Below are positions 29,407-39,327 of a stretch of 64,000 nt of DNA, one piece after another. This DNA comes from Marinomonas pontica. Lineage in GTDB: Bacteria > Pseudomonadota > Gammaproteobacteria > Pseudomonadales > Marinomonadaceae. The notes beneath the pieces were generated by a model. It was given only the letters and a program-made list of their open reading frames with translations, was not told the DNA's origin and searched no databases. Made by a program: the position numbers and the translations under genes. How positions within the stretch are numbered: the first letter of the stretch is position 1; each line of letters opens with the position of its first letter. The DNA lies in assembly GCF_026191375.1 (NCBI RefSeq), contig NZ_JAODTL010000046.1, positions 1 to 64,000 on the forward strand, given 5' to 3'.

Positions 29407-30126
29407 CTATAACCCGAGGTGTTTTACCAACTCATTAGCAGGCAAATACCCAGGCAGAAACTCACCATTATCCAGAACGATGCTTGGCGTACCGCGAACA
29501 CCCACTTCATTGCCTAGTTTATACTGATCTGCAACGGGGTTAACACATTTGTTTTCAGGAATTTCTGAGCCCAATTTTGCCTGCGTCAGCCATTCTTTAG
29601 GGTCTGCAGAACACCAGATACTCACCATTTTCGTGTACGCTTCTGAGCCAATACCAGCACGTGGATAGGCCAAGTAACGAACCGTCACACCGGCCTCGTT
29701 CAGCTTAGGAACTTCTTTATGCAGCATCCGACAATAACCGCAATCGACATCAGTAAATACCGTAATATGAGCCCTTTCCTCTTTGGCTTTATACACAATC
29801 ATTTGTGATTCGGGGAGCGTTTCTATTTTAACAAGCTTTGCTTTTTCGGTTTCGTTTTCAAGCGAGGTATTGTCCATACGATACAAATCACCCGCCACGA
29901 AATAGCGGCCGTCTTGAGTCACATGAAGCGTAGGGCCATTTTTAAGCGCAACCACATACAAACCCGCGCCCTCATGCCGTTCTGCGCTTTCAACTTCATA
30001 TTGAGGCAACGCAGCTTGTACCGCCGATAACACAGCGGCTTTGTCCGCTAAAACCAGACCAGAAAAAGAAAACAGAAAAGCGCCGAGCAAAGCAGAGCGA
30101 GACATGGATAGAAAAATGCGTTTCAT
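29407..30126 (-). CDS. dsbC: Thiol:disulfide interchange protein DsbC
   Basis: Periplasmic disulfide isomerase that reshuffles wrong disulfides. 239 aa from the ATG at 30126, with a signal peptide (core ALLGAFLFSFSGLVLA, cleavage about residue 26). An N-terminal dimerisation domain leads to a thioredoxin domain whose active site is DVDCGYCR, and the cis-proline loop is VRGTPSI. The open frame continues far upstream through the rplS terminator, which rules out the longer forms. In Pseudomonas xerD lies next to dsbC; here it is absent and rplS is the neighbour. Confidence 0.95.
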   Translation of the reverse strand: MKRIFLSMSRSALLGAFLFSFSGLVLADKAAVLSAVQAALPQYEVESAERHEGAGLYVVALKNGPTLHVTQDGRYFVAGDLYRMDNTSLENETEKAKLVKIETLPESQMIVYKAKEERAHITVFTDVDCGYCRMLHKEVPKLNEAGVTVRYLAYPRAGIGSEAYTKMVSIWCSADPKEWLTQAKLGSEIPENKCVNPVADQYKLGNEVGVRGTPSIVLDNGEFLPGYLPANELVKHLGL

Positions 30127-30187
30127 GATAACCCCAAAGACATCGTAAATTGTCTCTATTAGGCCATATTGAGAGGGGTTAGTTCCA

Positions 30188-30218
30188 TAAAAAAAGGCGA
30201 CTCGCGTCGCCTTTTTTA
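30188..30218 (-). terminator. Terminator of the rpsP-rimM-trmD-rplS operon
   Basis: AAGGCGAC pairs with GTCGCCTT around a short TCGC loop, flanked by A and T runs. It lies about 12 bp after the rplS stop; the symmetrical flanks make it work in both directions. Confidence 0.85.
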
Positions 30219-30229
30219 ATAAGAAAAAA

Positions 30230-30592
30230 TTAACGTTTAGCCAATTTTTCTTTGATACGTGCAGATTTACCAGAACGCTCGCGTAGGTAGTAGATCTTAG
30301 CTTGACGCACGTCACCGCGGCGTTTAACTTCGATGCTTTCAACCAAAGGGCTGTACGTTTGGAAAGCACGCTCAACACCGATACCGCTAGAAATTTTACG
30401 AACGGTAAATGCTGAGTTAAGACCACGGTTACGCTTAGAGATTACAATACCTTCATAGGCCTGTAGACGCTCGCGTGAACCTTCTTTAACTTTAACTTGA
30501 ACAACAATAGTGTCACCAGGGCCGAAGGCTGGGACTTCTTTTGTCATCTGTTCAGCTTCTAACTGCTGAATCAGTTTAGTTTTATTACTCAT
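30230..30592 (-). CDS. rplS: 50S ribosomal protein L19
   Basis: Structural protein at the subunit interface of the large ribosomal subunit. 120 aa, matching the usual 115-120. Conserved stretches include [52 protein letters not shown] and [19 protein letters not shown]. Last gene of the classic rpsP-rimM-trmD-rplS operon, about 70 bp after trmD, with a strong terminator just beyond. Confidence 0.98.
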   Translation of the reverse strand: MSNKTKLIQQLEAEQMTKEVPAFGPGDTIVVQVKVKEGSRERLQAYEGIVISKRNRGLNSAFTVRKISSGIGVERAFQTYSPLVESIEVKRRGDVRQAKIYYLRERSGKSARIKEKLAKR

Positions 30593-30661
30593 GGATGTGA
30601 CTCCTAATGATATGGTTTCTTATCAGCATGAAGGTTCTTCTTTCTGATAAGCTCGCAATTC

Positions 30662-31414
30662 CTACTCTGCCGAGGTTGAATCTTCAGTTTCGCGAATAAA
30701 CTCTTCTAACAGCAACTGCTGTTCCTTGTCCAACTCAAGGTTCTGCAGAAGGTCTGGCCGGCGCTGAAAAGTTCTTCCGAGCTTTTGCTTTAAACGCCAG
30801 CGTCTAATCTCCTCGTGGTTGCCACTAAGCAGCACCGATGGCACAGGTTCACCATTTAGTACTTCTGGGCGAGTATAATGCGGGCAGTCCAACAAACCAT
30901 CAGAGAATGAATCCTCATCCGCAGACGCTTGTTTTCCCAATACTCCTGGAACCATGCGAAACACAGCATCCATAAGTACCATTGCCGGCAACTCACCACC
31001 ACTTAGGACAAAATCGCCAATTGACCACTCTTCATCAATCTCAGATTGAATCAAACGCTCATCAACGCCTTCATAACGACCTGCTACCAGAATAAATTCT
31101 GCTTGTTTAGCAAGCTGTTGCACGCCTTCTTGCGTTAGCGTACGCCCTTGAGGGGATAGATAAATAACTTTTGCATTGGGCACCAATAACTTGGCACTCG
31201 CAATAGCATCTTTGAGAGGCTGCACTTTCATCAGCATCCCTGGACCACCACCATAAGGTCGATCATCTACCGTCTTATGCTTGTCATGTGTAAAGTCGCG
31301 GGGATTAAAAAAATCCACCTCAACCAACCCAGACTTAATGGCTCTGCCTGTTACTCCATATTGGGTAATGGCCTGAAACATCTCCGGAAAGAGCGATATA
31401 ACGCTAACCTTCAC
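30662..31414 (-). CDS. trmD: tRNA (guanine37-N1)-methyltransferase
   Basis: SAM-dependent SPOUT methyltransferase that makes m1G37 in tRNAs such as tRNA-Pro and tRNA-Leu, protecting the reading frame. 250 aa. Signatures: [18 protein letters not shown], the knot [32 protein letters not shown] and the C-terminal [13 protein letters not shown]. Two of the tRNAs in this window (tRNA-Pro TGG) are expected substrates. Follows rimM by 22 bp in the ribosomal operon. Confidence 0.98.
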   Translation of the reverse strand: MKVSVISLFPEMFQAITQYGVTGRAIKSGLVEVDFFNPRDFTHDKHKTVDDRPYGGGPGMLMKVQPLKDAIASAKLLVPNAKVIYLSPQGRTLTQEGVQQLAKQAEFILVAGRYEGVDERLIQSEIDEEWSIGDFVLSGGELPAMVLMDAVFRMVPGVLGKQASADEDSFSDGLLDCPHYTRPEVLNGEPVPSVLLSGNHEEIRRWRLKQKLGRTFQRRPDLLQNLELDKEQQLLLEEFIRETEDSTSAE

Positions 31415-31436
31415 GTTGTGACCTCAGCTTATCTGT

Positions 31437-31982
31437 TTAAAATTCTGGATCCCAATCCACTACCATTTCCTGCTGTTCTAAATCGATGTTTAAAACATAA
31501 GTTCCTGGAGCATAAGGAATCAATCGCTCTTCACGATCAAAGCTACCTTCACACGCGCGGACAACAATCACATCATTCGCACCGGTTTCCATAAGTTGAG
31601 AAACCTTCCCCAAGAGGACACCCTCTTTGGTAATAACCCTCAGTCCTTCCAGTTGGCTCCAGTAATAATCACCTTCTTCCAAATCTGGTAGTTCTGCTGC
31701 ATCAATATACACGTCCATACCGCAGATCTCTTTTACTTGATCTCTGTCGCTATAACCTTTAACCGATGCCACCAAACCACGTCCTTGCAGACGCCCTTGG
31801 CTTAATTCTACGGTTTTCCACCCGCTAGGAGTTTTCAACCACCAATGCTTGTAATCAAAGATCCCTTGCATTGGGTCGGTGTGCGAATATAACTTCACCC
31901 ACCCTTTAACACCATATACCGATGTAATGCGTCCAACCACAAGGGCTTGCTCAGGAGCGGCCGCTTGTTTTAATTCAGACAT
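31437..31982 (-). CDS. rimM: Ribosome maturation factor RimM
   Basis: Assists assembly of the 30S head by binding protein S19. 181 aa: N-terminal RimM domain with VVGRITSVYGVKGWVKLYSHT and a C-terminal PRC-barrel beginning YYWSQLEGLRV, ending IPYAPGTYVLNIDLEQQEMVVDWDPEF-like residues (the last 11, QEMVVDWDPEF, are a near-universal ending). Lies 15 bp after rpsP and 22 bp before trmD. Confidence 0.97.
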   Translation of the reverse strand: MSELKQAAAPEQALVVGRITSVYGVKGWVKLYSHTDPMQGIFDYKHWWLKTPSGWKTVELSQGRLQGRGLVASVKGYSDRDQVKEICGMDVYIDAAELPDLEEGDYYWSQLEGLRVITKEGVLLGKVSQLMETGANDVIVVRACEGSFDREERLIPYAPGTYVLNIDLEQQEMVVDWDPEF

Positions 31983-31997
31983 AGCATTACCTCAGTA

Positions 31998-32246
31998 TTA
32001 AGCGTTTTTGCTAGCATCTTTTACAAGCTGCGCAGCACGGTCAGAAAGTTGAGCGCCTTGGCTAACCCAATGGTTTACGCGGTCTAAATCGACACGTAGA
32101 CGTTCTTCTTGACCACGAGCAACAGGGTTAAAGAAACCCAAACGCTCGATATAACGACCATCACGTGCACAGCGGCTATCAGCCACGTTCAAATGATAGA
32201 ATGGGCGCTTTTTAGAGCCACCACGAGAAAGACGAATAGTTACCAT
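31998..32246 (-). CDS. rpsP: 30S ribosomal protein S16
   Basis: Small-subunit structural protein, 82 aa as usual. Begins [18 protein letters not shown] and contains [13 protein letters not shown], both diagnostic. First gene of the rpsP-rimM-trmD-rplS operon; the roughly 90 bp between the ffh terminator and its start should contain the operon promoter. Confidence 0.98.
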   Translation of the reverse strand: MVTIRLSRGGSKKRPFYHLNVADSRCARDGRYIERLGFFNPVARGQEERLRVDLDRVNHWVSQGAQLSDRAAQLVKDASKNA

Positions 32247-32340
32247 ATGATTGGTTCCTTATTGCTTAACGAAACACCCCTTGCCGAGTCGAATTTTTGA
32301 CTCATACTACAAGAAGGCGGCATATTCTAGTCGATAAACT

Positions 32341-32374
32341 AGAAAAACGAAAGGGCGATTTACTCGCCCTTTCA
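32341..32374 (-). terminator. Terminator of ffh
   Basis: GAAAGGGCGA pairs with TCGCCCTTTC around a 5-base loop; the minus strand continues GTTTTTC. It lies 50-90 bp after the ffh stop and ahead of the rpsP operon. Confidence 0.7.
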
Positions 32375-32427
32375 CTTAAATTGGAAGTTTTTTTAAGCCT
32401 CCCAATAAAAACAAGCAGATAGCTTCT

Positions 32428-33804
32428 CTATTTAGGGAAACCACCGCCACCAGGAAAGCCACCAGGCATCATTCCGCCCAGTCCACGCATCATTTTCTGC
32501 ATGCCTCCCTTAGTGCTAAATTTCTTCATCATTTTTTGCATTTGCTTGTGCTGTTTTAGCAAACGATTCAAATCCTGAATTTGCAACCCTGCGCCAGCCG
32601 AAATACGTTTCTTACGTGAACCATTAATAACATCTGGGTTACGGCGCTCAGCTTGTGTCATTGAATTAATCAAGGCTTCCATTTGAACAAACATTTTATC
32701 GTTCACTTTATCTTGGATATTACCTAACTGCCCCATACCCGGGAGCTTATCCAACATAGAAGTCATGCCGCCCATGTTTTTCATCTGCTGAAGCTGTTCT
32801 TTAAAGTCTTCTAAATCGAAGCCTTTGCCCTTTTTCAGCTTACCTGCAAGTTTTTCGGCTTTTTCTTTGTCGATCTTTTGTTCGGCTTCCTCAATAAGAG
32901 AAAGCATGTCTCCCATACCCAAAATACGAGACGCCAAACGATCTGGGTGGAAAGGCTCTAGTGCGTCTGTTTTTTCGCCCACACCTAAGAATTTAATCGG
33001 CTTACCGGTAATATGACGCACAGAAAGTGCCGCACCACCACGAGCATCACCATCGGTCTTGGTTAAGACAACACCCGTTAATGGCAACACATCACCGAAT
33101 GCTTTCGCTGTATTCGCCGCATCTTGACCTGTCATGGCATCCACCACAAACAAGGTTTCAATCGGATTAACAGCAGCATGCAGCGCTTTAATCTCTGCCA
33201 TCATGTCTTCGTCAATCGACAAGCGACCCGCCGTATCGACAATCAACACATCTTTATGGGCTTTTTTTGCATAATCGATGGCGTTATTAACAATATCAAT
33301 CGGCTTCTGTGACAAATCGCTAGCGATGAAATCGACACCCACCTCACCCGCTAGGGTTTCAAGCTGCTTAATCGCAGCAGGACGATAAATATCAGCACTG
33401 ACGACAGAGACCGACTTTTTCTCACGCTCTTTTAGGTATTTCGCCAACTTAGCGGCCGATGTTGTTTTACCTGCACCTTGCAAACCCGCCAATAAAATAA
33501 CAGCTGGTCGAGCGGCACGAAGATTCAAACCATCGTTTGCCTGCCCCATGACATTTTCAAGTTCCTGCTTAACAATTTTCAGGAAAACTTGACCTGGACT
33601 CAGGCTTTTGGAAACTTCCGTCCCTATTGCTCGCTCTTTTACCGCCGCAATAAAATCTTTAACAACTGGCAAAGCCACATCGGCTTCAAGAAGCGCCATA
33701 CGTACTTCGCGCAACACTTCCTGTATGTTGTCTTCAGTTAATTTAGCTCGACCTCGAATTCGATCAAGCGAGGAAGTTAAACGATTCGATAAATTGTCGA
33801 ACAT
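32428..33804 (-). CDS. ffh: Signal recognition particle protein Ffh
   Basis: GTPase that with 4.5S RNA delivers nascent inner-membrane proteins to FtsY. 458 aa: N domain (residues 1-85), G domain with LLAGLQGAGKTTSAAKLAKY, DTAGRL and TKTDGDARGG, and a methionine-rich M domain ending in MMRGLGGMMPGGFPGGGG. All GTP-binding elements are intact. Divergent from the CcsA-domain gene across about 130 bp, the ypjD-ffh pairing common in proteobacteria. Confidence 0.98.
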   Translation of the reverse strand: MFDNLSNRLTSSLDRIRGRAKLTEDNIQEVLREVRMALLEADVALPVVKDFIAAVKERAIGTEVSKSLSPGQVFLKIVKQELENVMGQANDGLNLRAARPAVILLAGLQGAGKTTSAAKLAKYLKEREKKSVSVVSADIYRPAAIKQLETLAGEVGVDFIASDLSQKPIDIVNNAIDYAKKAHKDVLIVDTAGRLSIDEDMMAEIKALHAAVNPIETLFVVDAMTGQDAANTAKAFGDVLPLTGVVLTKTDGDARGGAALSVRHITGKPIKFLGVGEKTDALEPFHPDRLASRILGMGDMLSLIEEAEQKIDKEKAEKLAGKLKKGKGFDLEDFKEQLQQMKNMGGMTSMLDKLPGMGQLGNIQDKVNDKMFVQMEALINSMTQAERRNPDVINGSRKKRISAGAGLQIQDLNRLLKQHKQMQKMMKKFSTKGGMQKMMRGLGGMMPGGFPGGGGFPK

Positions 33805-33933
33805 ATTGCCCTCAAATTTTGACTCTAAATGGAAAAAACCTACAGTTTCAGTTTATCCAAGGTGAAATTATCTCTATTATAACGGATAAATGATTTTCAC
33901 CCTATACCTTTACCCTGCGGAACCTTTAGTTTC

Positions 33934-34701
33934 ATGACTCAATTATCGCTTTGGCTTGCTTGTATCGTTTGCTTGATTGCAGGCACAGCGTATTATCTGC
34001 GTCCCAAAAGCCCCCTAACACAATACATTGGGGCGATGGCAATCGCAGTACACACCTTTTCCCTAACGCAATTATTACTGAATCGCGACGGATTCAACTT
34101 TCTTACCATTGGTTTGCTCATTGCTCTGATCGGCAACAGCTTGCTGTGGCTAAGTAACAGAGATAAAGACCTGTCCTTACTTCTAGGCACCGCTTTCCCC
34201 CTTGGCTCTATCATCATCGCGTTAAATGCCATAGAACCATGGAACCTCACGCAATTACACAGCAACTCTTGGGGAACCAGTGCACACATTTTAATCGCAT
34301 CCGTTGCGTACAGCCTATTTACTGCGGCGTGCGGTGTCGGCATATTGCTCGCCATTCAAGAGTATCAACTTAAAAATCACAAACTTAAGCAGTTACTAAG
34401 GGTGCCACCATTACAAGTATTGGAACAACTCATGTTCGAATTCATATGGGCGGCCTTTATTCTGCTAACCATCACGATCGCGACAGGCTTTTATTTCATT
34501 GAAGATATGTTCGCCCAACATTTGGTCCACAAAACCTTCTTCACCATTGCATCCTGGTTTGTTTTTGCCGGGTTGCTTTTGGGTAGATACATTGCCGGAT
34601 GGCGCGGACAGCTGGCCGTCAAACTGACCTTAAGCGGTTTCTTCTTACTCATGCTGGGCTACTTTGGCAGCCAAATAGCCTTACAAATTTTACATCATTA
34701 A
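33934..34701 (+). CDS. CcsA-domain inner-membrane protein (YpjD-like)
   Basis: 255-aa protein with eight hydrophobic segments, of the CcsA/HemX-like family called YpjD in E. coli. Two conserved histidine regions are visible: the first histidine in AIAVHTFSL and the later HILIASVAYSLFTAAC segment, plus HKTFFTIASW; these resemble haem-contacting positions of cytochrome c assembly proteins. Its location divergent from ffh and upstream of the CNNM/CBS gene is the same as for E. coli ypjD-yfjD. Its function is not established; a role in cytochrome c biogenesis is only suggested by the domain. Confidence 0.87.
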   Translation: MTQLSLWLACIVCLIAGTAYYLRPKSPLTQYIGAMAIAVHTFSLTQLLLNRDGFNFLTIGLLIALIGNSLLWLSNRDKDLSLLLGTAFPLGSIIIALNAIEPWNLTQLHSNSWGTSAHILIASVAYSLFTAACGVGILLAIQEYQLKNHKLKQLLRVPPLQVLEQLMFEFIWAAFILLTITIATGFYFIEDMFAQHLVHKTFFTIASWFVFAGLLLGRYIAGWRGQLAVKLTLSGFFLLMLGYFGSQIALQILHH

Positions 34702-34784
34702 CAGAACATGACGTAAAGTATGTTTGACAGTAAGATCTTAAGAACCAATAATCCAATTATCTACATTATTGAGGCGATCCCTTT

Positions 34785-36041
34785 TTGAACGAAGTACCCT
34801 TAGGTGTTCTTGGTGGAATACTTTTTTGTCTAATTTTACTTTCTGCTTTCTTTTCGAGTTCCGAAACAGGGATGTTGTCGATAAACAAATATCGTCTTAA
34901 ACACCTTGTGAAAAACAAAAACAGATCCGCAATCAAAGTAAACTCTCTGTTAGAACGCCCAGATAGATTGATCGGCGTAATCTTAATCGGTAACAACTTT
35001 GTAAATATCCTCGCTTCCGCGATCGCAACCATCATTGCCGTTCGTCTATGGGGCGACGCGGGTGTGGCCATTGCAACAGCGGCACTCACCATGATAGTGC
35101 TGATTTTTGCAGAGGTAACACCCAAAACATTGGCCGCCATTCACCCAGAAAAAATCGCCTTCCCAGCGTCTTGGGTTCTCGCCATTCTACTAAAAGTGCT
35201 TTACCCACTTGTTTGGGTGGTGAATGGGCTATCGAACGGGTTATTGCGCCTAATCGGTGTACACGCTTCGCAAAAGAACCACGACACACTTGACTCTGAA
35301 GAGCTAAGAACCGTGGTAAACGAAGCGAGTGGCTTGATCCCGCCAGCTCACCAAGAAATGCTTATTTCAATTTTAGATTTGGAAAAAGTCTCGGTTGAAG
35401 ACATTATGATTCCTCGCAACGAAGTGATCGGTATTGATATCGAAGACTCCATTGAAGAAATCATCGAACAAATTTGCCAAAGCAGACACACGCGTATGCC
35501 TGTATACAATGGTGAAATTAACAAAGTTATTGGCATTCTTCACGCACGCCATGCAGCCGTGTTTCTTCGCGACCCAACACCATCCAAAGCGGCACTGTTA
35601 AAAGCAACCGTTGAACCCTACTTCATTCCAGAAAGCACATCCCTAAACACCGTGCTGCTGAACTTCCAAAAAGACCACCAACAAATGGGCATCGTGGTGG
35701 ATGAATACGGTGATGTTCAAGGTATTGCGGCTCTAGAAGACGTACTTGAAGAAATCGTGGGTGAGTTCACTCCACCAACCCAAGACGAAGAAGAAGAAAT
35801 TCAAACTCTTGATGACGGTTCTTTTAGAATTGAAGGCTCAACACACATTCGAGAAATCAATAAAACGCTTGATTGGCATTTGCCGACAGACGGTCCGAAA
35901 ACACTCAATGGACTGATTATTGAAACACTGGAATTCATACCAGAACACCCCATCAGTTTATGGGTAGGACACTACTTAATCGAAATCCAAGAGATTGAAG
36001 ACAAAGTCGTTAAATACGCCAAACTTCAGCTAAAAAGGTAA
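34785..36041 (+). CDS. CNNM-domain/CBS-pair ion transporter (YfjD/CorC/HlyC family)
   Basis: 418-aa inner-membrane protein: an N-terminal CNNM (DUF21) domain with about four membrane segments and the signature SAFFSSSETGMLSINKYRL, two CBS domains (about residues 200-330, IMIPRNEVIGI and MGIVVDEYGDVQGI), and a C-terminal CorC/HlyC domain (FRIEGSTHIREIN). The family exports Mg2+ or related ions, probably coupled to Na+; older names call it hemolysin. The start is TTG at 34785 with GAGG 10 bases upstream; no ATG precedes the CNNM motif. Follows the CcsA-domain gene. Confidence 0.9.
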   Translation: MNEVPLGVLGGILFCLILLSAFFSSSETGMLSINKYRLKHLVKNKNRSAIKVNSLLERPDRLIGVILIGNNFVNILASAIATIIAVRLWGDAGVAIATAALTMIVLIFAEVTPKTLAAIHPEKIAFPASWVLAILLKVLYPLVWVVNGLSNGLLRLIGVHASQKNHDTLDSEELRTVVNEASGLIPPAHQEMLISILDLEKVSVEDIMIPRNEVIGIDIEDSIEEIIEQICQSRHTRMPVYNGEINKVIGILHARHAAVFLRDPTPSKAALLKATVEPYFIPESTSLNTVLLNFQKDHQQMGIVVDEYGDVQGIAALEDVLEEIVGEFTPPTQDEEEEIQTLDDGSFRIEGSTHIREINKTLDWHLPTDGPKTLNGLIIETLEFIPEHPISLWVGHYLIEIQEIEDKVVKYAKLQLKR

Positions 36042-36050
36042 GGAAAAAGC

Positions 36051-36596
36051 ATGAGATATTGCCCGCAATGCGGTCACGCCGTCAACATGACCATCCCTGC
36101 TGGGGACAATAGAGAACGTGCGGTCTGCCCAAGTTGCGAGTTTATCGATTACGACAATCCACGACTGATCACTGGCACAATTCCGCTTTATAAGGGAAAA
36201 GTCTTACTTTGCAGAAGAAACATCGAGCCACGCTTAGGTTTCTGGACGTTGCCCGCCGGTTTCATGGAAAATCAAGAAACCACCAGTGAAGGAGCGCTCA
36301 GGGAAACATTAGAAGAAAGCGGCTCTGTGGCCATCTGCAAACAAGCTTTCAGTATGATCAGCATCCCTAGGATCAATCAAATCCATCTGTTTTATATTGC
36401 AGAACTAGAAAAAGATGATTTCCATGCAACCGAAGAAAGCTCCGAAGTCGCACTCTTCGATCTAAACGACATTCCGTGGGAAGAGATTGCCTTTAGCAGC
36501 GTAAGCAAAACGCTCGAGTTATTTATAAAAGACCATCAAAACAATCACTACGGGTTTCACGAAGCGACCATCCACTTCAACTGCGGTTTAGAATAA
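36051..36596 (+). CDS. Nudix hydrolase with N-terminal zinc ribbon
   Basis: 181-aa protein. An N-terminal zinc ribbon (CPQCG then CPSC, residues 4-31) precedes a Nudix domain whose box is canonical: GFMENQETTSEGALRETLEE followed by SG. This two-part form occurs in ADP-ribose/NADH-type pyrophosphatases of the YmfB/NudC-related group, but the NudC hallmark SQPWPFP is missing here, so NADH decapping is unlikely. The substrate is unknown. It lies 9 bp after the CNNM/CBS gene, suggesting co-transcription. Confidence 0.88.
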   Translation: MRYCPQCGHAVNMTIPAGDNRERAVCPSCEFIDYDNPRLITGTIPLYKGKVLLCRRNIEPRLGFWTLPAGFMENQETTSEGALRETLEESGSVAICKQAFSMISIPRINQIHLFYIAELEKDDFHATEESSEVALFDLNDIPWEEIAFSSVSKTLELFIKDHQNNHYGFHEATIHFNCGLE

Positions 36597-36602
36597 CCGT
36601 AA

Positions 36603-37466
36603 TCACCAAAGACTGCCCTGTTCTTGGCTCACAGGCAATATAAGCTGAGATCGATAATGCGGGCACAAAGCTTGTACTTTTTGGTCAAGCTGACTGGCCA
36701 GTGTTGGGGCTGCGATATTGTCCGACGAATGCACAAAAACAAATGGCGTTCGCCCTTCTTCAAGCCATTGCACGAGCTTCTTTGCCCACTGATCTAGCCA
36801 TACGTCGTTACGCGGTAAATCCGGATGACCAATGAAACGCACGACGGGATAGCCTGCAGTCGCTACAGGATGACAAGGCACCCTCGGCTTTTTCTTCTGC
36901 GCATCAACCAGACTGTCACAATACGCTTCGGTAGAAAAAACAGGCCGAGAATCCATCACCACACGGTTCACATTACGATCGGACAAGCCAGCTAAAAAAC
37001 GCTGTTCTATTTGGTTTTTATCAAAATAAGCTAGATTACGCACCTCAACAGATAAGGGCGTAGCCAGTGTCCACATATCACACAAAGCAAAAATCATTTC
37101 CAAAGTACGCTCATCGCACATTGACGGGAACTGCAACATGGCAGGACCAAGCTTGCTTTGCAGTGGCTGCAAAGAGCGCATAAAAGCGGACCAATCACCT
37201 TGAATCTCATGCCAAGGACGCTCTAACAATCGATGAGTAACCGTTTGTGGTGCTTTAAAACAAAACCTGAAATCCTCAGCAACAGATTCATACCAACGTG
37301 ATAACTGAGCATCGTCTACCTTGGTATAAAAAGTACTACCAACCTCCACGGTAGAAAACACTTGCGAATAACGACCAATACGCTCTGCCGCAGGAAGAGA
37401 CGCTGGGTAAAGCCAATTTACCCAAGCCGGATGCTGCCATTGCGCCATACCATAATGAATCATCAT
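36603..37466 (-). CDS. DUF72 family protein (YecE-like)
   Basis: 287-aa predicted TIM-barrel protein. Family landmarks: [13 protein letters not shown] at the start, [32 protein letters not shown], and [13 protein letters not shown] near the end (DUF72 proteins have conserved His-Asn-Asp here). No enzymatic activity is established for the family. Its ATG overlaps the greB stop codon by 4 bases, so it is translated together with greB. Convergent with the Nudix gene, with only 6 bp between stops. Confidence 0.88.
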   Translation of the reverse strand: MMIHYGMAQWQHPAWVNWLYPASLPAAERIGRYSQVFSTVEVGSTFYTKVDDAQLSRWYESVAEDFRFCFKAPQTVTHRLLERPWHEIQGDWSAFMRSLQPLQSKLGPAMLQFPSMCDERTLEMIFALCDMWTLATPLSVEVRNLAYFDKNQIEQRFLAGLSDRNVNRVVMDSRPVFSTEAYCDSLVDAQKKKPRVPCHPVATAGYPVVRFIGHPDLPRNDVWLDQWAKKLVQWLEEGRTPFVFVHSSDNIAAPTLASQLDQKVQALCPHYRSQLILPVSQEQGSLW

Positions 37467-37973
37467 ACCGTGATTGTTCGGTACTCAATCGCGTCGACGA
37501 CATAGCTTTTTTCGCCAGCAGCAAGGCGAATCATCACCTCATCCCCTTCTTGTTTTTTCAACAACGCTCGCGCCACAGGAGAATCGATGCTGATATATCG
37601 AGCATCGTGATCTAGCTCGTCTGGCCCGACAATTCGATACTCTTTTAGCGTGCCATCCTCATCTTCTAACGTCACCCAAGCCCCGAAAAACACTTTCGTC
37701 TGATCCGCTGGATGACGATCCACCACAGTACAAACATCCAAACGCTTTTCAAGATAACGTACGCGACGGTCTATCTCTCGCAACTGTTTTTTGCCATATA
37801 TGTATTCTGCATTCTCCGAGCGGTCGCCTTGCGCGGCCGCCTCTCAGAACAGTCTCGGTGACAGCGGGACGCTTTTCTTTCCACAAAAATTTCAATTCAG
37901 CAAGCAGTGCTTGCGCACCTTCCTGTGTGATGTACGCAGATTTTGGTTCCGATGGAGCACGGTATCGACTCAT
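37463..37973 (-). pseudogene. greB: Transcription elongation factor GreB, one frameshift
   Basis: GreB rescues backtracked RNA polymerase by stimulating transcript cleavage. The first part (start ATG 37973) reads MSRYRAPSEPKSAYITQEGA and the coiled-coil beginning FLWKEKRPAVTETV; the second part, in another frame, has [44 protein letters not shown] and a normal C-terminus. Between them a net single-base change near 37845 spoils the frame: removing one base there gives [20 protein letters not shown], the tip of the coiled coil with its conserved acidic residues. Either a sequencing error or a recent mutation. Confidence 0.88.
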
Positions 37974-38011
37974 TAACAGCCGCCTTCTTAAACAATCAAT
38001 AAACCAGCCAG

Positions 38012-38049
38012 TAAAAACAAAAATGCCGCCAGCAATTACTGGCGGCATT
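38012..38049 (-). terminator. Terminator downstream of mscS
   Basis: AATGCCGCCAG pairs with CTGGCGGCATT around a 6-base loop; on the minus strand it is followed by TTTGTTTTTAC. Located 40 bp after the mscS stop and upstream of greB. Confidence 0.8.
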
Positions 38050-38087
38050 ACACTTATTGAGCAGTAAGACGCTAATTTTTAAAAAAA

Positions 38088-38918
38088 TTACGACTCTTGC
38101 TTATGCAAATGAACATCCATTTGTGGGTATGGGATACCAACACCACGCTCATCAAAGGTATATTTAATCTTCTCCAGTAAATCTGCTCTTACCGCCCAGT
38201 AATCGCCAGACGCCACCCAAGGGCGCAAGAAGAAGTTTACAGAACTGTCAGCCAACTCGGACACAGCGATCAAACACTTAGGGTCTTTTAAAATGCGCTC
38301 ATCGGCATTTACAATCTCTTCCATAATTTGCTTCGCCAATCGAATATCAGCGTCATAACTAATACCAATCACCAAATCCAAACGACGCGTTGCTTCACGA
38401 GAAAAGTTAACAATAGAACCATTCATTACCGATGAGTTCGGCACAATAATCACACGATTATCAGGCGTTTTAAGGTAAGTATGAAACAATTCAATACGGT
38501 TAACCGTTCCCATTTGACCGCCAGCGTCAATGAAGTCACCAGAACGGAATGGGCGCAACAGAATAATCAATACACCTGAGGCAAAATTAGACAAAGAGCC
38601 TTGTAATGCCAAACCGACAGCCAAACCTGCCGCACCCAAAATAGCAATAAACGACGTTGTTTCAACGCCAATTTGACCTAGCGCCATCAACGCAATGCCT
38701 GCGAACATCAAAGCATACAAGATACTTGACGCAAAGCCCGCGACCGCTTGGTCAACAGAAGCCTTCAGCAAACGCTTTTCACACCAATGAGCGACTTTGG
38801 AAGCAATAAATTTACCCACAAAGAAAACAACCAGGCCAACCGCTAAATTAATAGCACTGTCAGCCAACCAAGGCATCCATTCTGAGCCTTGATCAAATAA
38901 CGTTTCTAACTCGTTCAT
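38088..38918 (-). CDS. mscS: Small-conductance mechanosensitive channel MscS
   Basis: 276-aa inner-membrane channel that opens on hypo-osmotic stress. Three N-terminal membrane segments; the pore-lining third helix is GAAGLAVGLALQGSLSNFA, followed by GVLIILLRPFRSGDFI. The beta and alpha/beta cytoplasmic cage domains follow (IVPNSSVMNGSIVNFS, then residues to the C-terminus ending GIPYPQMDVHLH). Size and motifs match E. coli MscS (286 aa). Last gene before a terminator, 37 bp after the small gene at 38956. Confidence 0.95.
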   Translation of the reverse strand: MNELETLFDQGSEWMPWLADSAINLAVGLVVFFVGKFIASKVAHWCEKRLLKASVDQAVAGFASSILYALMFAGIALMALGQIGVETTSFIAILGAAGLAVGLALQGSLSNFASGVLIILLRPFRSGDFIDAGGQMGTVNRIELFHTYLKTPDNRVIIVPNSSVMNGSIVNFSREATRRLDLVIGISYDADIRLAKQIMEEIVNADERILKDPKCLIAVSELADSSVNFFLRPWVASGDYWAVRADLLEKIKYTFDERGVGIPYPQMDVHLHKQES

Positions 38919-38955
38919 AATTCTTACGTCCTATACCATTCCATTTTAAAATACA

Positions 38956-39327
38956 TCAGATCAAATAATGTGATTTATGCTGCCATTCATCGAGCAACTT
39001 TTCCAGCTGAAAAACACCCTTTTTATTAAAAAGCATGCAAGACCGACCATTCACCAAATGCGTCCCTTTCACACCGTATTCATCAATCAATAAACACTGC
39101 TCCCTCAATGCATCAAGAGCATCATCATCTCTGATCGTCATTCCTATAAAAGCGTGCCACTCAGGTTCAGGCAACACGCCTTGGACCGACTTCACCAACA
39201 AGGTCACACATTGCTCTTGCGTCAGCCGATAATAGGGTACTTTCGATTGATGACGAATAAAAAACAGCACAAGAAAAATCAGCAATAAAAACAAAAAAAC
39301 GGTGGATGCCAGCAACTGCGCCATCAT
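38956..39327 (-). CDS. Unknown membrane-anchored protein, 123 aa
   Basis: I do not recognise this protein. A single N-terminal hydrophobic segment (about residues 3-25, rich in Leu and Phe, followed by RHQSK) would anchor it in the membrane with a ~95-residue cytoplasmic or periplasmic part. That part is mixed alpha/beta with one block (GVKGTHLVNGRSCMLFNKKG) that looks like a compact fold. Its ATG shares a base with the stop of the preceding gene (TAATG), so the two are translationally coupled. Both also share the N-terminal layout of a membrane helix ending in IRHQ. Confidence 0.7.
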   Translation of the reverse strand: MMAQLLASTVFLFLLLIFLVLFFIRHQSKVPYYRLTQEQCVTLLVKSVQGVLPEPEWHAFIGMTIRDDDALDALREQCLLIDEYGVKGTHLVNGRSCMLFNKKGVFQLEKLLDEWQHKSHYLI